From positions 148,378,961 to 148,442,960 of the forward strand of contig OZ038382.1 in NCBI GenBank assembly GCA_964036045.1: 64,000 bases of DNA. The letters are read 5' to 3'. The position numbers were made by a program, and so were the translations under genes. Of this stretch, positions 32,195-44,723 are shown one piece after another (positions within the stretch are counted from its first letter, which is position 1; every line of letters begins with the position of its first letter). The notes under the pieces are model-generated. The model ran no database searches. It had not been told where the DNA came from and saw only the letters and a list, made by a program, of their open reading frames with translations. Source of the DNA: Eutreptiella sp. 'Long Island Sound 2002'. Taxonomy: Eukaryota; Euglenozoa; Euglenophyceae; Eutreptiales; Eutreptiaceae.

Positions 32195-34540
32195 TGAAGC
32201 CGGTTTGGACCCCTGTGGCCATCTTTGGGTCACTTGGGGTGTGTATCTATGTGCCGGCAAGCCGCCATTGGCTGATATCATACTCTCCCATCCAGCTGAC
32301 CTAACCCGATGTGATAGTGTGATAGGTTTGGCCATTCCGGCTATGAGCGGCCATATTCAGTGCCGAGGCGCCGCCAGCTGAGATTTATATATCAGAATAT
32401 CAGGAATCAACAGGGTTTTTTTATCATAATGTTTCCGTAATTTTTCCTCCTTTCGTTCTGATTGTCAATGTATCGGCGACTGTCAGTTGGCTCGCGATTT
32501 TGCGGTAACCGAATGGTTAACTGTTGGTTACAGATATTTTGGCGGAAACCCCGATGGAGGGTCACATTTCATCAGTAAAGGGTTCGTTGCTTCCGCAATT
32601 TTCATATTATACACTCGCAAAATTAATCCGATTTTTTCAGACTTTCAGAATCGGATTTTCGACTTCGACATCGCCGCACTTGATTTCACGAATCTCGAGT
32701 CGTCCGACATTTTTCCCCGATCACGAATCAGCCTTCCTTTTGTTATGCCCTTCATTTGTCTTGGAGATATAGTCGAAACAAAAGTGATTCGTGAGACCAC
32801 TTTGAAAGGTCATATCTCCGGCTCACGGCGAGGTATAAGAATTTCGAGAATTGGGTTGGAACCACCTTGGTCTCAACTTAGTTTAGGAAGCATCAAACGC
32901 CTTTGGTGGTTATACATGCCCGTTGTAGCAAGGGATAAGGGCCAAGAGGGTAGAAAGTGGTTCATAACTCTTGGAGCGTGCAACTGAATGTTTTATTGCG
33001 ACTTTCGAGTGCACTGCATGAGTGTTGGGGTTGCATAGCAGCTTTCCTTGGGTTCCTACGTATTTTTAACGTGAAGTTATGTCCATGGAGGGGCATGGCA
33101 TACCATGGTGGGAGCCACTTTTTGAGGGTATGTGTTATATGCATGGTATGTGCTTCGATATGCTCACGCCCATGTTATATATCCTCGTGTGGCCGAAGAG
33201 ATGGGGAGCCACACCTGACAAGGGCTTTGCCCATGTCCCAATTGTTGAATTCCAAAGCGCTAGACTAAGTCTACCGCGTATGTTTTGCTCATGGTATGTT
33301 TGGCAAAGAGATCCATGAGTGCATTCCAATTTTCATGGGGCATGTAGATATGAGTGGCGGAGGTATTTCCATGCGCCCGATTGGGGATCCAAGTGGGGGA
33401 ATAGCTCGCAAATGGTTCCAATCATTCGTGTATTGAACCATGAGCGGATATCATGGGTGAGCATAGAGATATACTATCATGACAACTTTGTATTTGGACA
33501 TATTCTCATGTTTTTGACCTCACTTTTTGCTCATTTTTGCATTTTGTGTACTTACCTGGTCAGCAAACAACAAGAAGCCTATGGTGATTTGAACCGTGGT
33601 ATGTTGTTCATATGTTGGCATATGCTTTGGGGTTGAACACCACCATATGCCGGATCGCGTACTCCATTTGGCTTGGCGCACGAAGGATTACAAGAATTGA
33701 TCTCAAGATCATGGGCTGACTTGGGCGGTGCGTGGCGCCCATATCCGAAGGGGTTTTCGAGGGTAAAGTGGGGATGTACATGGGCATTGACCTTTGGTCT
33801 CTATCCTCCATGAATACTAGACTTCGATTCCATGCATGTTTTGAGCCTTTGGATAAGTGGTAACTTCATTTTGGGCATATATTTGATATATGGCCAATAT
33901 GGTGTGAACTGGCAGTTTTTGGCATGTTATGAGTTCAGACTCATGGGGCGTATCTCTAAGCCCATTCTACTCCAAGTCCAACCAAGTATATGTCAGGGTA
34001 GGGCATGGTCCTGAGTGCCACTCTAGGCCATGACGCGCCACCTCCCCTATTGGGCTAGGATTTAGAGGCTTGGGAGTGGACACATTTTTGGGGTTTATGT
34101 AGTGACTTTTGACACATGGCATTCAGCCATCTTATTTGACTGGGTTCAGGGCACCATGTTGGCGAGTCAGGGGAAGGTCCTGAGTCCAGGGAATGAGGGG
34201 TTTATGGCTGTGATTGTGTGAGTTTCCATCTCTCCCCAACTTTGCCATATTTGTGTTCATATGCCAATTTCAGGGCTTTCCTCTTCGGTGCAATTCTTGT
34301 ACATGCCCGCCACCGTGAGACAACCGGTGTGCTGAACGGAAGCCCGCAGTGTGGATTGGATTATTGCTGTATTTGTGGGATCTGGTTGCTGTTCAGGGTT
34401 GAAGGAGGATTTTATTTTCTATATTTTTGGATTTTGGACCCTGGACTTTGAGAAATGCAATCGCTGATCCGGAGCAAATCAGCAGGGGTTACAGGCGGAA
34501 GGGGAACAGCGGGGGCCAGTCCTGGTAGGGACCTTCTTTA
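32195..34540 (+). repeat. 3' LTR of element A (2,346 bp)
   Basis: Full-length copy of 21410-23754, starting TGAAGCCGG and ending CCTTCTTTA. The ATG and first ~29 codons of the gag frame lie in its last 86 bases and here run into satellite DNA. Confidence 0.9.
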
Positions 34541-34544
34541 CGTG
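34541..34544. other. Right copy of element A target site duplication (CGTG)
   Basis: CGTG follows the 3' LTR and continues as CCGGGGGGGTGG, the expected next bases of the satellite monomer. Confidence 0.85.
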
Positions 34545-36025
34545 CCGGGGGGGTGGTGGGGGGCCGTCCCCGGGGGGGGGTGGCCTGCCACCGTTGTGAG
34601 GGGCGTCTGGTGTCAGGCGCTGTCCCTCCCCCTGCCGCCCGTCCTCTGGGGCGGGCAGCTGGGGTTCCGCGACCCGTGTGTCCCAGGTACGGCCGGTAGG
34701 GGCGTGGGGACCCAGCACCGGCCCCACAGCGTGCCCCCTTGCGGGCCGGCGTTGCTCGCTGTGGGGGTGGCGGAAGGGCGTCCCCGGGGGGGGTGCCTGC
34801 CACCGTTGTGAGGGGCGTCTGGGGTCAGGCGCTCCTCCTCCCCCGACTGCCCGCCCACTGGGCGGGCTGTTGGGGTCCGTCACCCACGTGCTGTGGGCGC
34901 GCGCGTGTGGGTCTGGGGGCCCAACACTGTCCCCTTGGCCTGCATGCCCTGTGGGGGCTGCGTGCCGCGGGGGTGGTGGGGGGGCGTCCCCGGGGGGGGT
35001 GGCCTGCCACCGTTGTGAGGCGCGTCTGATGTCAGGCGCTGTCCCTCCCCCGGCTGCCCGTCCTCTGGGGCGGGCAGCCGGGGTTCCGCGACCCGTGTCT
35101 CCCGGGTGCGGTCAGTGCGGGCGTCGGGACCCAGCACCGGTTCCACAGCGTGCCCCCTTGCGGGCCGGCGTTGCTCGCAGTGGGGGTGGCGGAAGGGCGT
35201 CCCCGGGGGGGGTGCCTTCCACCGTTGTGAGGGGCGTCTGAGGTCAGGCGCTCCCCCTCCCTCGACTGCCCGCCCACTGGGCGGGATGTTGGGGTCCGCC
35301 ACCCACGTGCTGCGGGCGCGGGCGTCTGGGTGTGGGGGCTAATCACGGTCCCCTTGGCCTGCATGCCCTGTGGGGGCTGCGTGCCGTGGGGGTGGTGGGG
35401 TGCCGTCCCCGGGGGGTGGCCCGCCACCGTTGTGACGGGCGTCTGGTGGCAGGCGCTGTCCCTCCCCTGGCCGCCCGTCCTCTGGGGCGGGCAGCCGGGG
35501 TTCCGCGACCCGTCTTTCCCGGGTGCGGTCGGTGCGAGCGTGGGACCCAGCACTGTCCCCACAGCGTGCGATATGCGGGCCGGCGTTGCTCGCTGTGGGG
35601 GTGGCGAAAGGACGTCCCCGGGGGGGGTGCCTTCCACTGTTCTGAGGGGCGTCTGTGGTCAGGCGCTCCCCCTCCCTGAACTGCCTGCCCAGTTGGCGGG
35701 CTGTTGGGGTCCGCAAATCACATGCTGTGGGCGCGCGCGTGTGGGTCTGGGGGCTCAACACTGTCCCCTTGGCCTGCATGCCCTGTGGGGGCTGCGTGCC
35801 GCGGCAGTGGTGGGGGGCCGTCCCCAGGGGGGGGATGGCCTGCCACCGTTGTGAGGGGCGTCTGGTGTCAGGCGCTGTCCCTCCCCCGGCGGCCCGTCCC
35901 CTGGGGCGGGCAGCCGGGGTTCTGTGACCCGTGTGTCCCGGGTGCGGTCGATGCGAGCTTGGGGACCCAGCACCGGCCCCACAGCGTGCGCCCTTGCGGG
36001 CCGGCGTTGGTCGCTGTGGGGGTGT
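34545..36025. repeat. GC-rich 420-bp dimeric satellite (right part)
   Basis: Continuation of the array interrupted at 21409. CACTGGGCGG occurs at 34856 and 35275 (419 bp), and a diverged copy at about 35690. It stays in register with the left part once element A is removed, and stops at 36025 within an A-type monomer where element B inserted. Confidence 0.9.
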
Positions 36026-38460
36026 TGAAGCCGGTTCGGTCCCCCCGGGCCTCCTTTGGGTCACTTGGGGTGTGTATCTATGGGCCGGCCAGCCGCCATG
36101 GGCTGATATCATACTCTCCCATCCAACTGACCTAACCTGATGTGATAGTGTGATGGGTTTGCCCATTCCAGCTATGAGCGGCCACATTCAATACCGAGGC
36201 GCCGCCAGCTGAGATTTATATATCAAAATATCAGGAATCAACAGGGTTTTTTTATCATAATGTTCCCTTAATTTTTGAGCTATTCGTTCTGATTGTCAAT
36301 GTATCGGCGACTGTCAGTTGGCTCGCGATTTTGTGGTAACCGATTGGTTAACTGTTATTTCCAGATATTTTTGCGGAAACCCCGATTAAGGGTTAAATTT
36401 CATCAGAAAAGGGTTCATTGCTTCCGCAATTTTCATGTTATACACTCGCAAAATTAATCCGATCTCTTCAGACATTCAGAATCGGATTTTCGACTTCGAG
36501 GTCGCCGCACTTGATATGATAAATTTCGAGTGGTCCTACATTTTTCCCCGATCACGAATCAACCTTTCTTTTGTTGTCTCCTTCATTTTTCTTGGAGATA
36601 TAGTCGAAACAAAATTGATTCGTGAGGCCACTTGAAAGAATCCTATCTCCGGCTCATGGCAAGGAATTTCAATTTTGAGTTATGGGCTGGAAACGCCTTG
36701 GTCTCAACTTGATTTAGGAAGCATCCAACGCCTTTGATGGGTACACATGCCCGGTGTAGCAAGGGATAATGGTCAAGAGGGTAGAACGTGATATATAACT
36801 CTTGGACCATGCAACCGAATATTTTAATGCGACTTTCGAGTGTACCGCATGAGTGTTGGTGTTGCATAGAAACTTTTCTTGGGTTCCTACGTAGTTTTAA
36901 CGTGAAGTTATGTCCATGGAGGAGCATGGCATACCATGATGGGAGCCACTTTTAAGTGTATGTGTTATATGGATGTTATGTGCTTCGCTATGCTCACGCC
37001 CATGCTATATATCTCCGTTTGTAGGAAGATATGTGGAGTCATACGTGGCAAGGGCTTTGCCCATGTCCCAATGGTGAGCTCTATAGCGCTAGACTAAGTC
37101 TACCGCACATATAGTGCATGTGGGAAAGCTTACGGAGCGACCCACAAGCGCCACTATCAATTTTCCCATTTTCATGGTGCGTATCGTGAGGAGGTTCGAA
37201 GGTGTGTTTTTGCGTCCATGTGGGGATCCAAGTGGGGGCATTGTTTGCAAATGGTCCCAAGCAATTGTGTTTTGAACCATATGTTGATACCATGGGTGAG
37301 CGAAGTTATGTACTATTGTGATTACTTTGAATTTGGCTTTATTTGCATGTTTTTGACCTCCTTCTATGCTCATTTCTGTATTTTATGTGCTCAACTGGTT
37401 GGCTAACAGTAACGTGCCTAGAGATGCGTGAACTATGGTATGTTGCTTATATGTTGGTATATGCTTCGGTGTTGCACCTCACCATATGCCGGATCACGTG
37501 GTCACTTTGGCGTGGCACACGAGGCCTCACAAAATTAGGTCTCAAATTCGTAAGTTGACTTGTGAAGCATGGCATGCAAATATCCGGAGGGGTTTGGGAG
37601 CCAATGTTGGGATATTCTCTGGCATGGTCCTTTGGTCCATATCACCCTTGTATATTACTCTCCGGTGTGACACATGCATGGAGCATTTGAACATTTGCCG
37701 TATGCATTTTTGAGCATATAATTGAATTTTGGGCACTATGGTGTGATTTGCCTGATTTTGATATGTTGTGAGGTCATCTTCATGGGGCAATTCTCCAAGC
37801 CCAATCGACTCCAAGCCCAACCAAACTTATGTCAGGGTAGGGCATGGTCCTGAGTGCCACTCTAGGCCATGACACGCCACCTCCCCCATTGGGCTAGGAT
37901 TTAGAGGCTTGGGAGGGAACACATTTTTTGCGGGTTGTGTAGCGACTTTTGACACATGGCATTTAGCCATCTTATTTGACTTGGTTCAGGGCATCATGTT
38001 GGTGAGTCAAGGGAAGGTCTTGCGTCCAGGGAATGAGGTGTCTATGGCTGTGATTGTGTACGTTTCCATCTTACCCCAACTTTGCTTGATTTGTGTTCAT
38101 ATGCCAATTTCAGGGCTTCTTTTTCCATTATTCTATTGGTGCAATTCTATGTACATGCCCAACGCCCGTGTCTCTGTGTGCACCGTGAGACGACGGGCGT
38201 GTTGAAAGGAGTTGTTGAGTGTCAACGCGGGATCTCGAACACCCTTGGAAGCCCTCAGTGTGGATTATCTGGATTGTACTTTGAAGTTGGTTTTGGCAAG
38301 GGATCAGGATTTGTGTGAAGGAGCCATATTTTTTTTTTGTGGGAAATTGTGCAGGATAGGGCAAGATCATGCAGAACCTGATGAGAAGCAAGACCATAGG
38401 AGTGACAGGAAATGGTGGAAGGGGTACAGCAGGGGCCGGTCCTGGTAGGGACCTTCTTTA
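36026..38460 (+). repeat. 5' LTR of element B (2,435 bp)
   Basis: Begins TGAAGCCGG inside an A-type satellite monomer and ends GGGACCTTCTTTA directly before the PBS, exactly as in element A. It is clearly diverged from A's LTRs; its version of the internal LTR frame is broken. Confidence 0.85.
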
Positions 38461-41435
38461 TGGTAGCAGGGGAGTACCTGCCCCCTACCGCCGCAACCGG
38501 GACTTGGGCCCTCATGAGCCCTGCCCAAGGACGCCCCGGCTGCAGATCCTGGAGTCCGCGGAGTCGACGCCGGACTTGGAAGCCCGAAAAGAGCGAAGAT
38601 GCTCAGAACGGAGAGCCCTTGTAGGACATGGGCTAGACATGAAGGACCTGGCCTCCATGTGTAAAAGGCAATGCCGCAAGGCTTGCAATCTCCGCTCCGC
38701 TGCGGAGGAGTTGGGGGAGACTGGCAGCAACGGCAGAGCCCAGCGTTACCGGAAGCGCGGGTCCCGAAAACCCGCGGGGGAAGCCAGAGTGATGGAGACG
38801 GATCCCAGCCCGGTCAGGCTGTGGTCAGCTGCACATTCCTAGGGGCATTCCGATGGCTATCGGACCGCTTTCCCTTCCGAGCCGGAGGAGAAGGCCAGAC
38901 CGCCCACAAGGGCGCACACGGCCCCGGAACCCAGCCTGGAGCATGACGCCGAGGCGTTGGAGAGGCCCACCAGAGCCAGAACGGCGCCTGTGGCCCGGCA
39001 CACGGAGCCAACGCGGGATAGCATGGGCGACACACCCATGGCGGAGGAGTTCGAGGCGCCGGGAACCGTGGGATGCGCCGGATCAGGTGGAAAGCACGTT
39101 GGGTGCCACCGCGAGCACGTATCCTTTCTCATCGGCAAGTACCCAAAGATGGGAATGGACGCCATCGTGCAGCACCTCGACCGCCTGGACAACGCGAAGG
39201 ACGGCCTAGAGGAGGACGTCGCGGGGATCCTGGATGACCAGTCGGCAGCGGAGAGAGACATGGTGGAGCTGCGAGCGGAGCAGGACCGGTACCGCGAGAA
39301 ACTGGAGATGGCCCTGCAAAAGCAGCAGCGAGTGGTGGACAGCCTCCCCCACCTGGTGGAGGACATGTCGGGACGCCTGAAAAGGCTAGAGGAGTTACAA
39401 CCCCTCGCCTCTGGTCCGGAGCCCCCGGCAAGGCCGGCAACGGCAGAGCTGGTGGAGCGGGTTAAGACCCTCAGGAGCGCCATGGATAAACCCATGGGCG
39501 GCCCTGCAGAGGCACCATACGCGCCTCCGCGTGTTGACCCGGGTGCGCTGCCGTTTGTTTCCATGTTCAGGGAATCCATAATGCTCGGGGAGCATACGGC
39601 ACCGGCTGGGTCCATGCGGGAAGAGCACACAAACACGGACCTGAGGAGCCTGACGGTACAGATGTCCCATGCCGCCCAGGATCCACCGACCACTACGACT
39701 GCCCATGCAGTTTATGCGGAAGAGGATATCCAACACCAGACCATGCAGGGGCGAACCATGGGAAGGGCCGACGGACATGGTCGAGGCCATCCAGGCGGAA
39801 ACCCGTGGTTGAGGGACCCTACTACGGGGATATGGACAGCCGGTGGAGCAAGTCCTTCCCGCATCCCAAACCCCATGGGTTCAGGCCCAACTGGACCGCA
39901 CTCCATGGAGGAGAGGGATGTACGGGGAGTGTACTCACACCCCCCGGCCACAGGTGGTATCCGTCTCGGTGGAGTGGTGGCTGCGGACGTCGGAGATGCC
40001 ATCAGGATTGAGGACCTCAGGGGAAACCAAAATCCCCTACTACGATGGCAACCCCTCCAACCTGGATGACTTCATCCTGGATTGGGAGGACTTCGCCGAG
40101 GAGGTCGTCGGCAAGATGAAGGGAGCGCCAAGGGACAAGTGGGTATGCCGGACATTCCTACACAGGCTGCCGCAGGACCTGAAGGAGGAGCTCAGGGATC
40201 AGATCCGCGAGGGATTGATCCAGACGGAGCAGGCCTGCCTCCAGCCGCTGGAGGACGAGGAGCGAGTGGACGCCCCCAACCAGAAGTTGGAGGATTTGTG
40301 GTCCATTCCGCTGCCGCTGGAGCGCGGGGAATTGAGGGCCCGGGAGTGGAATCGGTACATCTGCAAGTACCGAAGAAGCCTCAAGCTGGTGGAGGACTGG
40401 AATGAGGCCAGCGAGATCCGACACCTGCTGAAGGACGTCCTCCCCGGCCACTGGAAGAGAAGAGTGGAGGACGAGGAAAAGAAGAGAGCAAAGAAGCGCG
40501 TGGCCGTACGGATCATGGCATCGGAGGACACCCACGCCGGAATAATGGAGTTTTTCCGGCAAAACCTCGGCGAGCTCAGCCGAATGTTGGGGTTGAAGAA
40601 CGCGGTCTACGTGGAGGTATTCGGCGACACCATGGGGCAAAGGCTGATGCGCCTCACCAACGTGGAGTGGAGGCGTGGAGAGCCGCTGAGGATGCAAGTC
40701 ATCTTCGCCCGCATGAGCCTGGACGAGATCGTGAAGTACATCACGGTGGAGCTGAAGCTCAACGCCAAGAACCAGGCCCACGTGCAGGATCGACAGGGCC
40801 ATGGACATCGAGGTCATCAGGAAGATCGCGAACACCGAGAGGTCGAGGGGGACACGGTCGGCACCGCGGAGGAAGGGAGTGGAAGCGGTCAAGATCTCGG
40901 GACCGCGACCACCCGAGAGGATCATGAAGAAGCCCACTTCTTCGCGTTCGTAGCGCACAATATGAAGGAGCATGGGCAGGACAGGTCCAGGTGGAACCGT
41001 CTGGACCCAAGGACCAAAGGCCACAAGGAACCGCGGAGGATCGGGATCCCGCCGCTCGCGTTCCGCGAGTACGGATCACAGCACGACGGTTGCTGGGTCT
41101 GCTACGGCAAGGGGAACAACCATGCACATGACCACCGGCATTGCAAGGTATATGAGGAGGACAAGAAGATTTACTTCGCCGCCCATCCCGACAAGAAGCC
41201 GAAGGAGCAACGAATTGCTGACTGGAAGGCAAAGGGCGGAGACGGTGGAAAAGGCCAAGGAAAGGGCCAAGGGAAAGGCGGAGGAAAAGGCTATGGTGGA
41301 GGACCCGGCCCAGACCGACGCGTGGGGTTGATCGAGGAGGTTGCTGAGGACATGTTGAGGACGTTGGAGGAACTCAAAGCCCAGCAACTTGGTGGACAAA
41401 GTCTGAGCAGGAGCGAGCTGCGGCAGGCCACGTCT
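38369..41435 (+). pseudogene. gag: gag of element B with stop and frameshifts
   Basis: The frame opens at 38369, inside the 5' LTR, and reads through the PBS as in element A. An in-frame TAG at 38840-38842 stands where A has GAG (Glu). A 1-bp insertion near 40025 (AGGGGAAACC against A's AGAGGAATC) moves the capsid-like core into the next frame, open to 41498. The coiled coil (near 39190-39400), core (near 40030-40700), CCHC knuckle (CWVCYGKGNNHAHDHRHC from 41091, C-x2-C-x8-H-x4-C) and KG-rich tail match A. The TAG at 41435-41437, equivalent to A's gag stop, is in the pol frame here; a further small indel upstream explains why gag is not in that frame. Confidence 0.8.
38461..38472 (+). promoter_or_regulatory. 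Primer binding site of element B
   Basis: TGGTAGCAGGGG directly follows the LTR; one mismatch to the initiator tRNA-Met complement TGGTAGCAGAGG. Confidence 0.8.
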
Positions 41436-41437
41436 AG

Positions 41438-43440
41438 AGGAGCCCCCACGGGAGTGGGACCTCGGAGGTCTCTCCTCCGAGAATCAGTGGAATCCTAGAG
41501 AAATCGAAGGCACATCGGGTGCCAAAGAAGGCTGCAGAAGAGCCAAAACCACTGAGTTTTGCCACCCCCAACCCCTGGAGCGCCCTGCCAAGGGAAGTAC
41601 ATGTGGGTACGGGACGTGGCAAGAAGGAAGGAGCGACCACGGAGAGCCCCGTGGACAGGCAGGACCAGCCCAAGATCTACACCATCCGTGACCATACCCT
41701 CGAAAACCTGATGCACCCGGATGTGCTAGATTGCATGCCGTGAGAGTCTTCCATACACCGCAGGGTGACGAGCGGCAGTTGCACTTGAAAGTGCGAGTAT
41801 GGTGCGGACAAGAGGAGTTGGTGGTGGATGTGTTGGTGGATACGGGTGCCCAGGTGACCCTGGTCCGGAGAGGGTTGTTCAAGGAGGAATCGCTGCAGCC
41901 CAGCCGTAGACTGGTACGCCTGAAGGTGGCCAATGGTGAGATTATGGGTGGTGGCACCCATGAGGCCACTTTCAGTATGGAATTCTGGGAGCATAAGCGC
42001 TTGAACCGCCCTGATTTGGCGAAGAGAAGCACTCTATCCGGGAACTTCTATGTGGCTGACATTACAGATTGGGATATGATCATGGGGTATGACTTCATTG
42101 TGGGAAACGCCATTGGAGCCCTTCTCCATCGTGCAACGCTGGTCCGGGAGGATGATGAATGCCTTACATGGCTGTCCACGGACTATGCATGCGGATCCTC
42201 CCAATGGAATGCTGACGAAGAGGATGGGATCGTCCGAGCGGTGCAAGCTGTGGGTGCCAAGTCCAGAGGAGACCGCGGAGTTCAGCTCACAGAGTATGGA
42301 ATGGCGCCGCAGGTGTATGCCAGAATGATCCAGACGCTGGGAGCCGAAGCGCCCGAGACGGACGTCTTCGCTTCCCGGGATGCCCCACTTCTGAGGAAGT
42401 GTAGGAGGCATTGGCATCGAGGAGACTTAGCCTGGCACAGGCATTGGGGTTTGAAGGAGTGGGGGCCCATGTATTGGCATGGCTCCCTGGAAAATACCAG
42501 ACGTACGGTGGAGAAGATCGTTGCGGATAGGGCAAGGGGGATCCTGGTGATAACCGGCATAGGATCCACCCCATGTCCGCTGGAAGGTCTCAAGTCGACG
42601 CTGGATTCCATCACCCTGAGTGGGATGTCATTCGGGCCAGAGGAGGAGTTGTTCATCGACGCCAACGGTTTATCAATGCCCTCCCCGGGTCAAGCGTGGG
42701 GTACCAAGGCTTTCCTGGTGGATGGGGCGCAAGCTCAGCCCACGGCTGATAAAGCATTCATCCGTAAGATTGAGGCGGTGCCCATGCGGGTCATGTTTGA
42801 GCCCAAGGAGGGGACGGACCAGCCAATGGATGGCATTGACGTCCTGTCCGACGCCGAGATCAACCAAGTCGTCAACTACATGCGGATGGGGATGCACGAC
42901 CGTGTGGCAGCCAAGAAGAAGCGGGCCATGGTCACATCTCCGCATTGGTGGGATGACAAGATGTTGGTCACCGGCAAGTACGATAGGGATGAGTTCGTGG
43001 CGAGGGTCATGGATCACATCGCGGACCAATATGATGGTCCGGTTGGGTCGGACCCGCCGACGTGGGATTTTCCAAGAATGGGGGCCGGTAGCGACAAGAA
43101 CTCGGCTGATGCCGCGAATTTCCGAAGATTATCGCTGGGAAGCATGCCCCACGACGATGACGACGGCATATCGGACGAGGAGAAGTCGGACTCGGACCCG
43201 GAAAAGGCCTATACCGCAGTGCGGTCGGTTGTATCGATACCGAAGCAAGCGGCTGAAGAGGCCCAGGAGAACCCAAAGGTCGCCGAGCTGAAGGAGAGGC
43301 TGATACATGCCTATCCGCGGCTATTCAGTGGCGTCGCCAACAAGAACGCTCCAGATCGTGGGAGGTTTGGCACAGCGAGGATCAAGCTGAAGCCGAACCC
43401 GAAGATCTATCGTCATCGGGAGTACCAACCTCAGGGCGAT
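41438..43440 (+). pseudogene. pol: Element B pol, part 1: protease and FAS (methyltransferase-like) domain
   Basis: The frame after the TAG is open through IYTIRDHTLENLMHPDVL and shifts by a 1-bp deletion near 41731 (CTAGATTGC against A's CTAGAGTTGC). Protease: VVDVLVDTGAQVTLV and DWDMIMGYDF. FAS domain: ETDVFASRD (FAS at 42367-42375) followed by the same W/H-rich stretch and GILVITGIG. Where A has a premature TGA (28420), B reads FRRLSLGSM, confirming one continuous pol. Another 1-bp deletion near 43440 (just before the RT MKKLLAEF) moves RT to the third frame. Confidence 0.75.
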
Positions 43441-44723
43441 CGACTGAGGCCATGAAGAAGTTGTTGGCCGAGTTTATTGAGCGGGGTTGGATCGAACCCT
43501 CCGACAGTGAGTGGGCCAGCCCAGCCTTTATTGTGCCCAAGAAGGAGAAGGGCGAGTGGAGGTTGGTGGTTGATTACAGGGGTTTGAACGAGCAAACCGA
43601 GCACGACTCGTACTCGCTTCCTCTGATCGACACCATCATTCAAAAACAGCAAGAGAAGCGGATCTTCACGGTGTTGGACCTGAAACACAGCTACCACCAG
43701 ATGCCGCCACACCCGGACTCCAGGCCCTGCAGAGCGATGTCGGCGCCGCTGGGGCCCATGCAGTGGAAAGTGGTGCCTATGGGCGCCAAGAATGGCAACG
43801 CCGCTTTCCAGCGCATGATGGAGGACCTACTCGGTCCTGTCCGGGACTGTGCCGACCCCTTTGTTGATGACATCATCATCGGGTCCGGCACGGAGGACAT
43901 GACTGAGGACGAGCTCATCGAAGCGCATGAGAAGGATCTACGCCGAGTGCTCAGCGAGCTGGACAAGCACAACAGGGTGTGCAAGCCCACCAAAGCCTCA
44001 CTCTTCGTGAAGGAAGTCGAGTTCGCGGGTCACGTGGTTGGTCACGGGCAACGCCGTCCCAAGCCTGGGAAGCTGGCGTCCCTGCACCACTGGGAAAAGC
44101 CCCAGACCATCAGCGAATTCCGGTCCTTCATGGGGTTCTGCAATTACTATTCGGGCTATGTGCGGATGTATGCAGAACTCTCGGGGCCGCTGCACAAGAT
44201 GCTGCAGGTGGGGAAGTTCGATGGCCGAAAGGGGAGCAAGAAGAAGCTTGCCTGGACCCCTGAGGCCGAGGATGCGTTCAGCCGCCTGAAGGAGCGACTC
44301 CTGGGGCAGCTGGGGCTATTGCTGGTGGACCCGGACAAGGGATTTGTGCTATGGACGGACGCCTCGGACTATGCTGTAGGGGCAGTCCTCGAGCAGGTCC
44401 GGGACGACGGGTCGCACGTACCCGTGGCGTTTTGGAGCCGGATCCTGGCCGAGGGCCAACGCCGCACCTGGACCGCGAGGGAGAAGGAGACGTACCCCAT
44501 TGTTTGTGCGCTCAGGATGCGGTCTGGCCACATCAGTTTACAACCGGTGGTGGTTTGTACGGACCATCAGTCCTTACAGAGCTGGCACAAGGGGCACGTC
44601 GACAGCCCCTCGGGACCCGCGGCAAGGAGGGCCCGGTGGCACGAGACGTTCGCCAAGTTCGACCTCAGCGTCGTGTATGTCCCGGGGAAGGACAAAACTG
44701 TGGCAGATTGCCTCAGTCAATAG
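43441..44723 (+). pseudogene. pol: Element B pol, part 2: reverse transcriptase and RNase H
   Basis: Same motifs as element A: WRLVVDYRGLN, FTVLDLKHSYHQM, FVDDIIIGS, GFCNYYSGYVRMYAEL, TDASDYAVGAVL, EKETYPIV and VVCTDHQSL. The RT catalytic Asp pair and the RNase H acidic residues remain. It ends at TAG (44721-44723), where element A has TGG (WAYPAGKAW); a second stop TGA at 44745-44747 also replaces a TGG. Confidence 0.9.

Larger units (their letters stand above)
21410..34540 (+). mobile_element. Element A: nearly complete 13.1-kb Ty3/gypsy-type chromodomain retrotransposon
   Basis: Order: 5' LTR, PBS, gag, TAG, protease, FAS domain, RT, RNase H, integrase, chromodomain, PPT, 3' LTR, with a 4-bp target duplication in satellite DNA. 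RT-RNase H-integrase order and the C-terminal chromodomain place it with Ty3/gypsy chromoviruses. The two LTRs are very similar (roughly a dozen differences in the first 270 bases, fewer later), so insertion is fairly recent, yet pol has stops at 28420, 30298 and 31633 and indels near 26970, 30545 and 31482. gag is intact. Confidence 0.9.

Noticed and set aside
34431-34540. Second, tandem copy of element A starting after its 3' LTR
   Set aside because: The gag-like peptide there is inside the LTR itself, since the LTR ends at 34540 as shown by the target duplication and PBS position.
34455-34811. 118-aa ORF starting in the 3' LTR of element A
   Set aside because: It is the LTR part of the gag frame running by chance into satellite DNA, not a second element.
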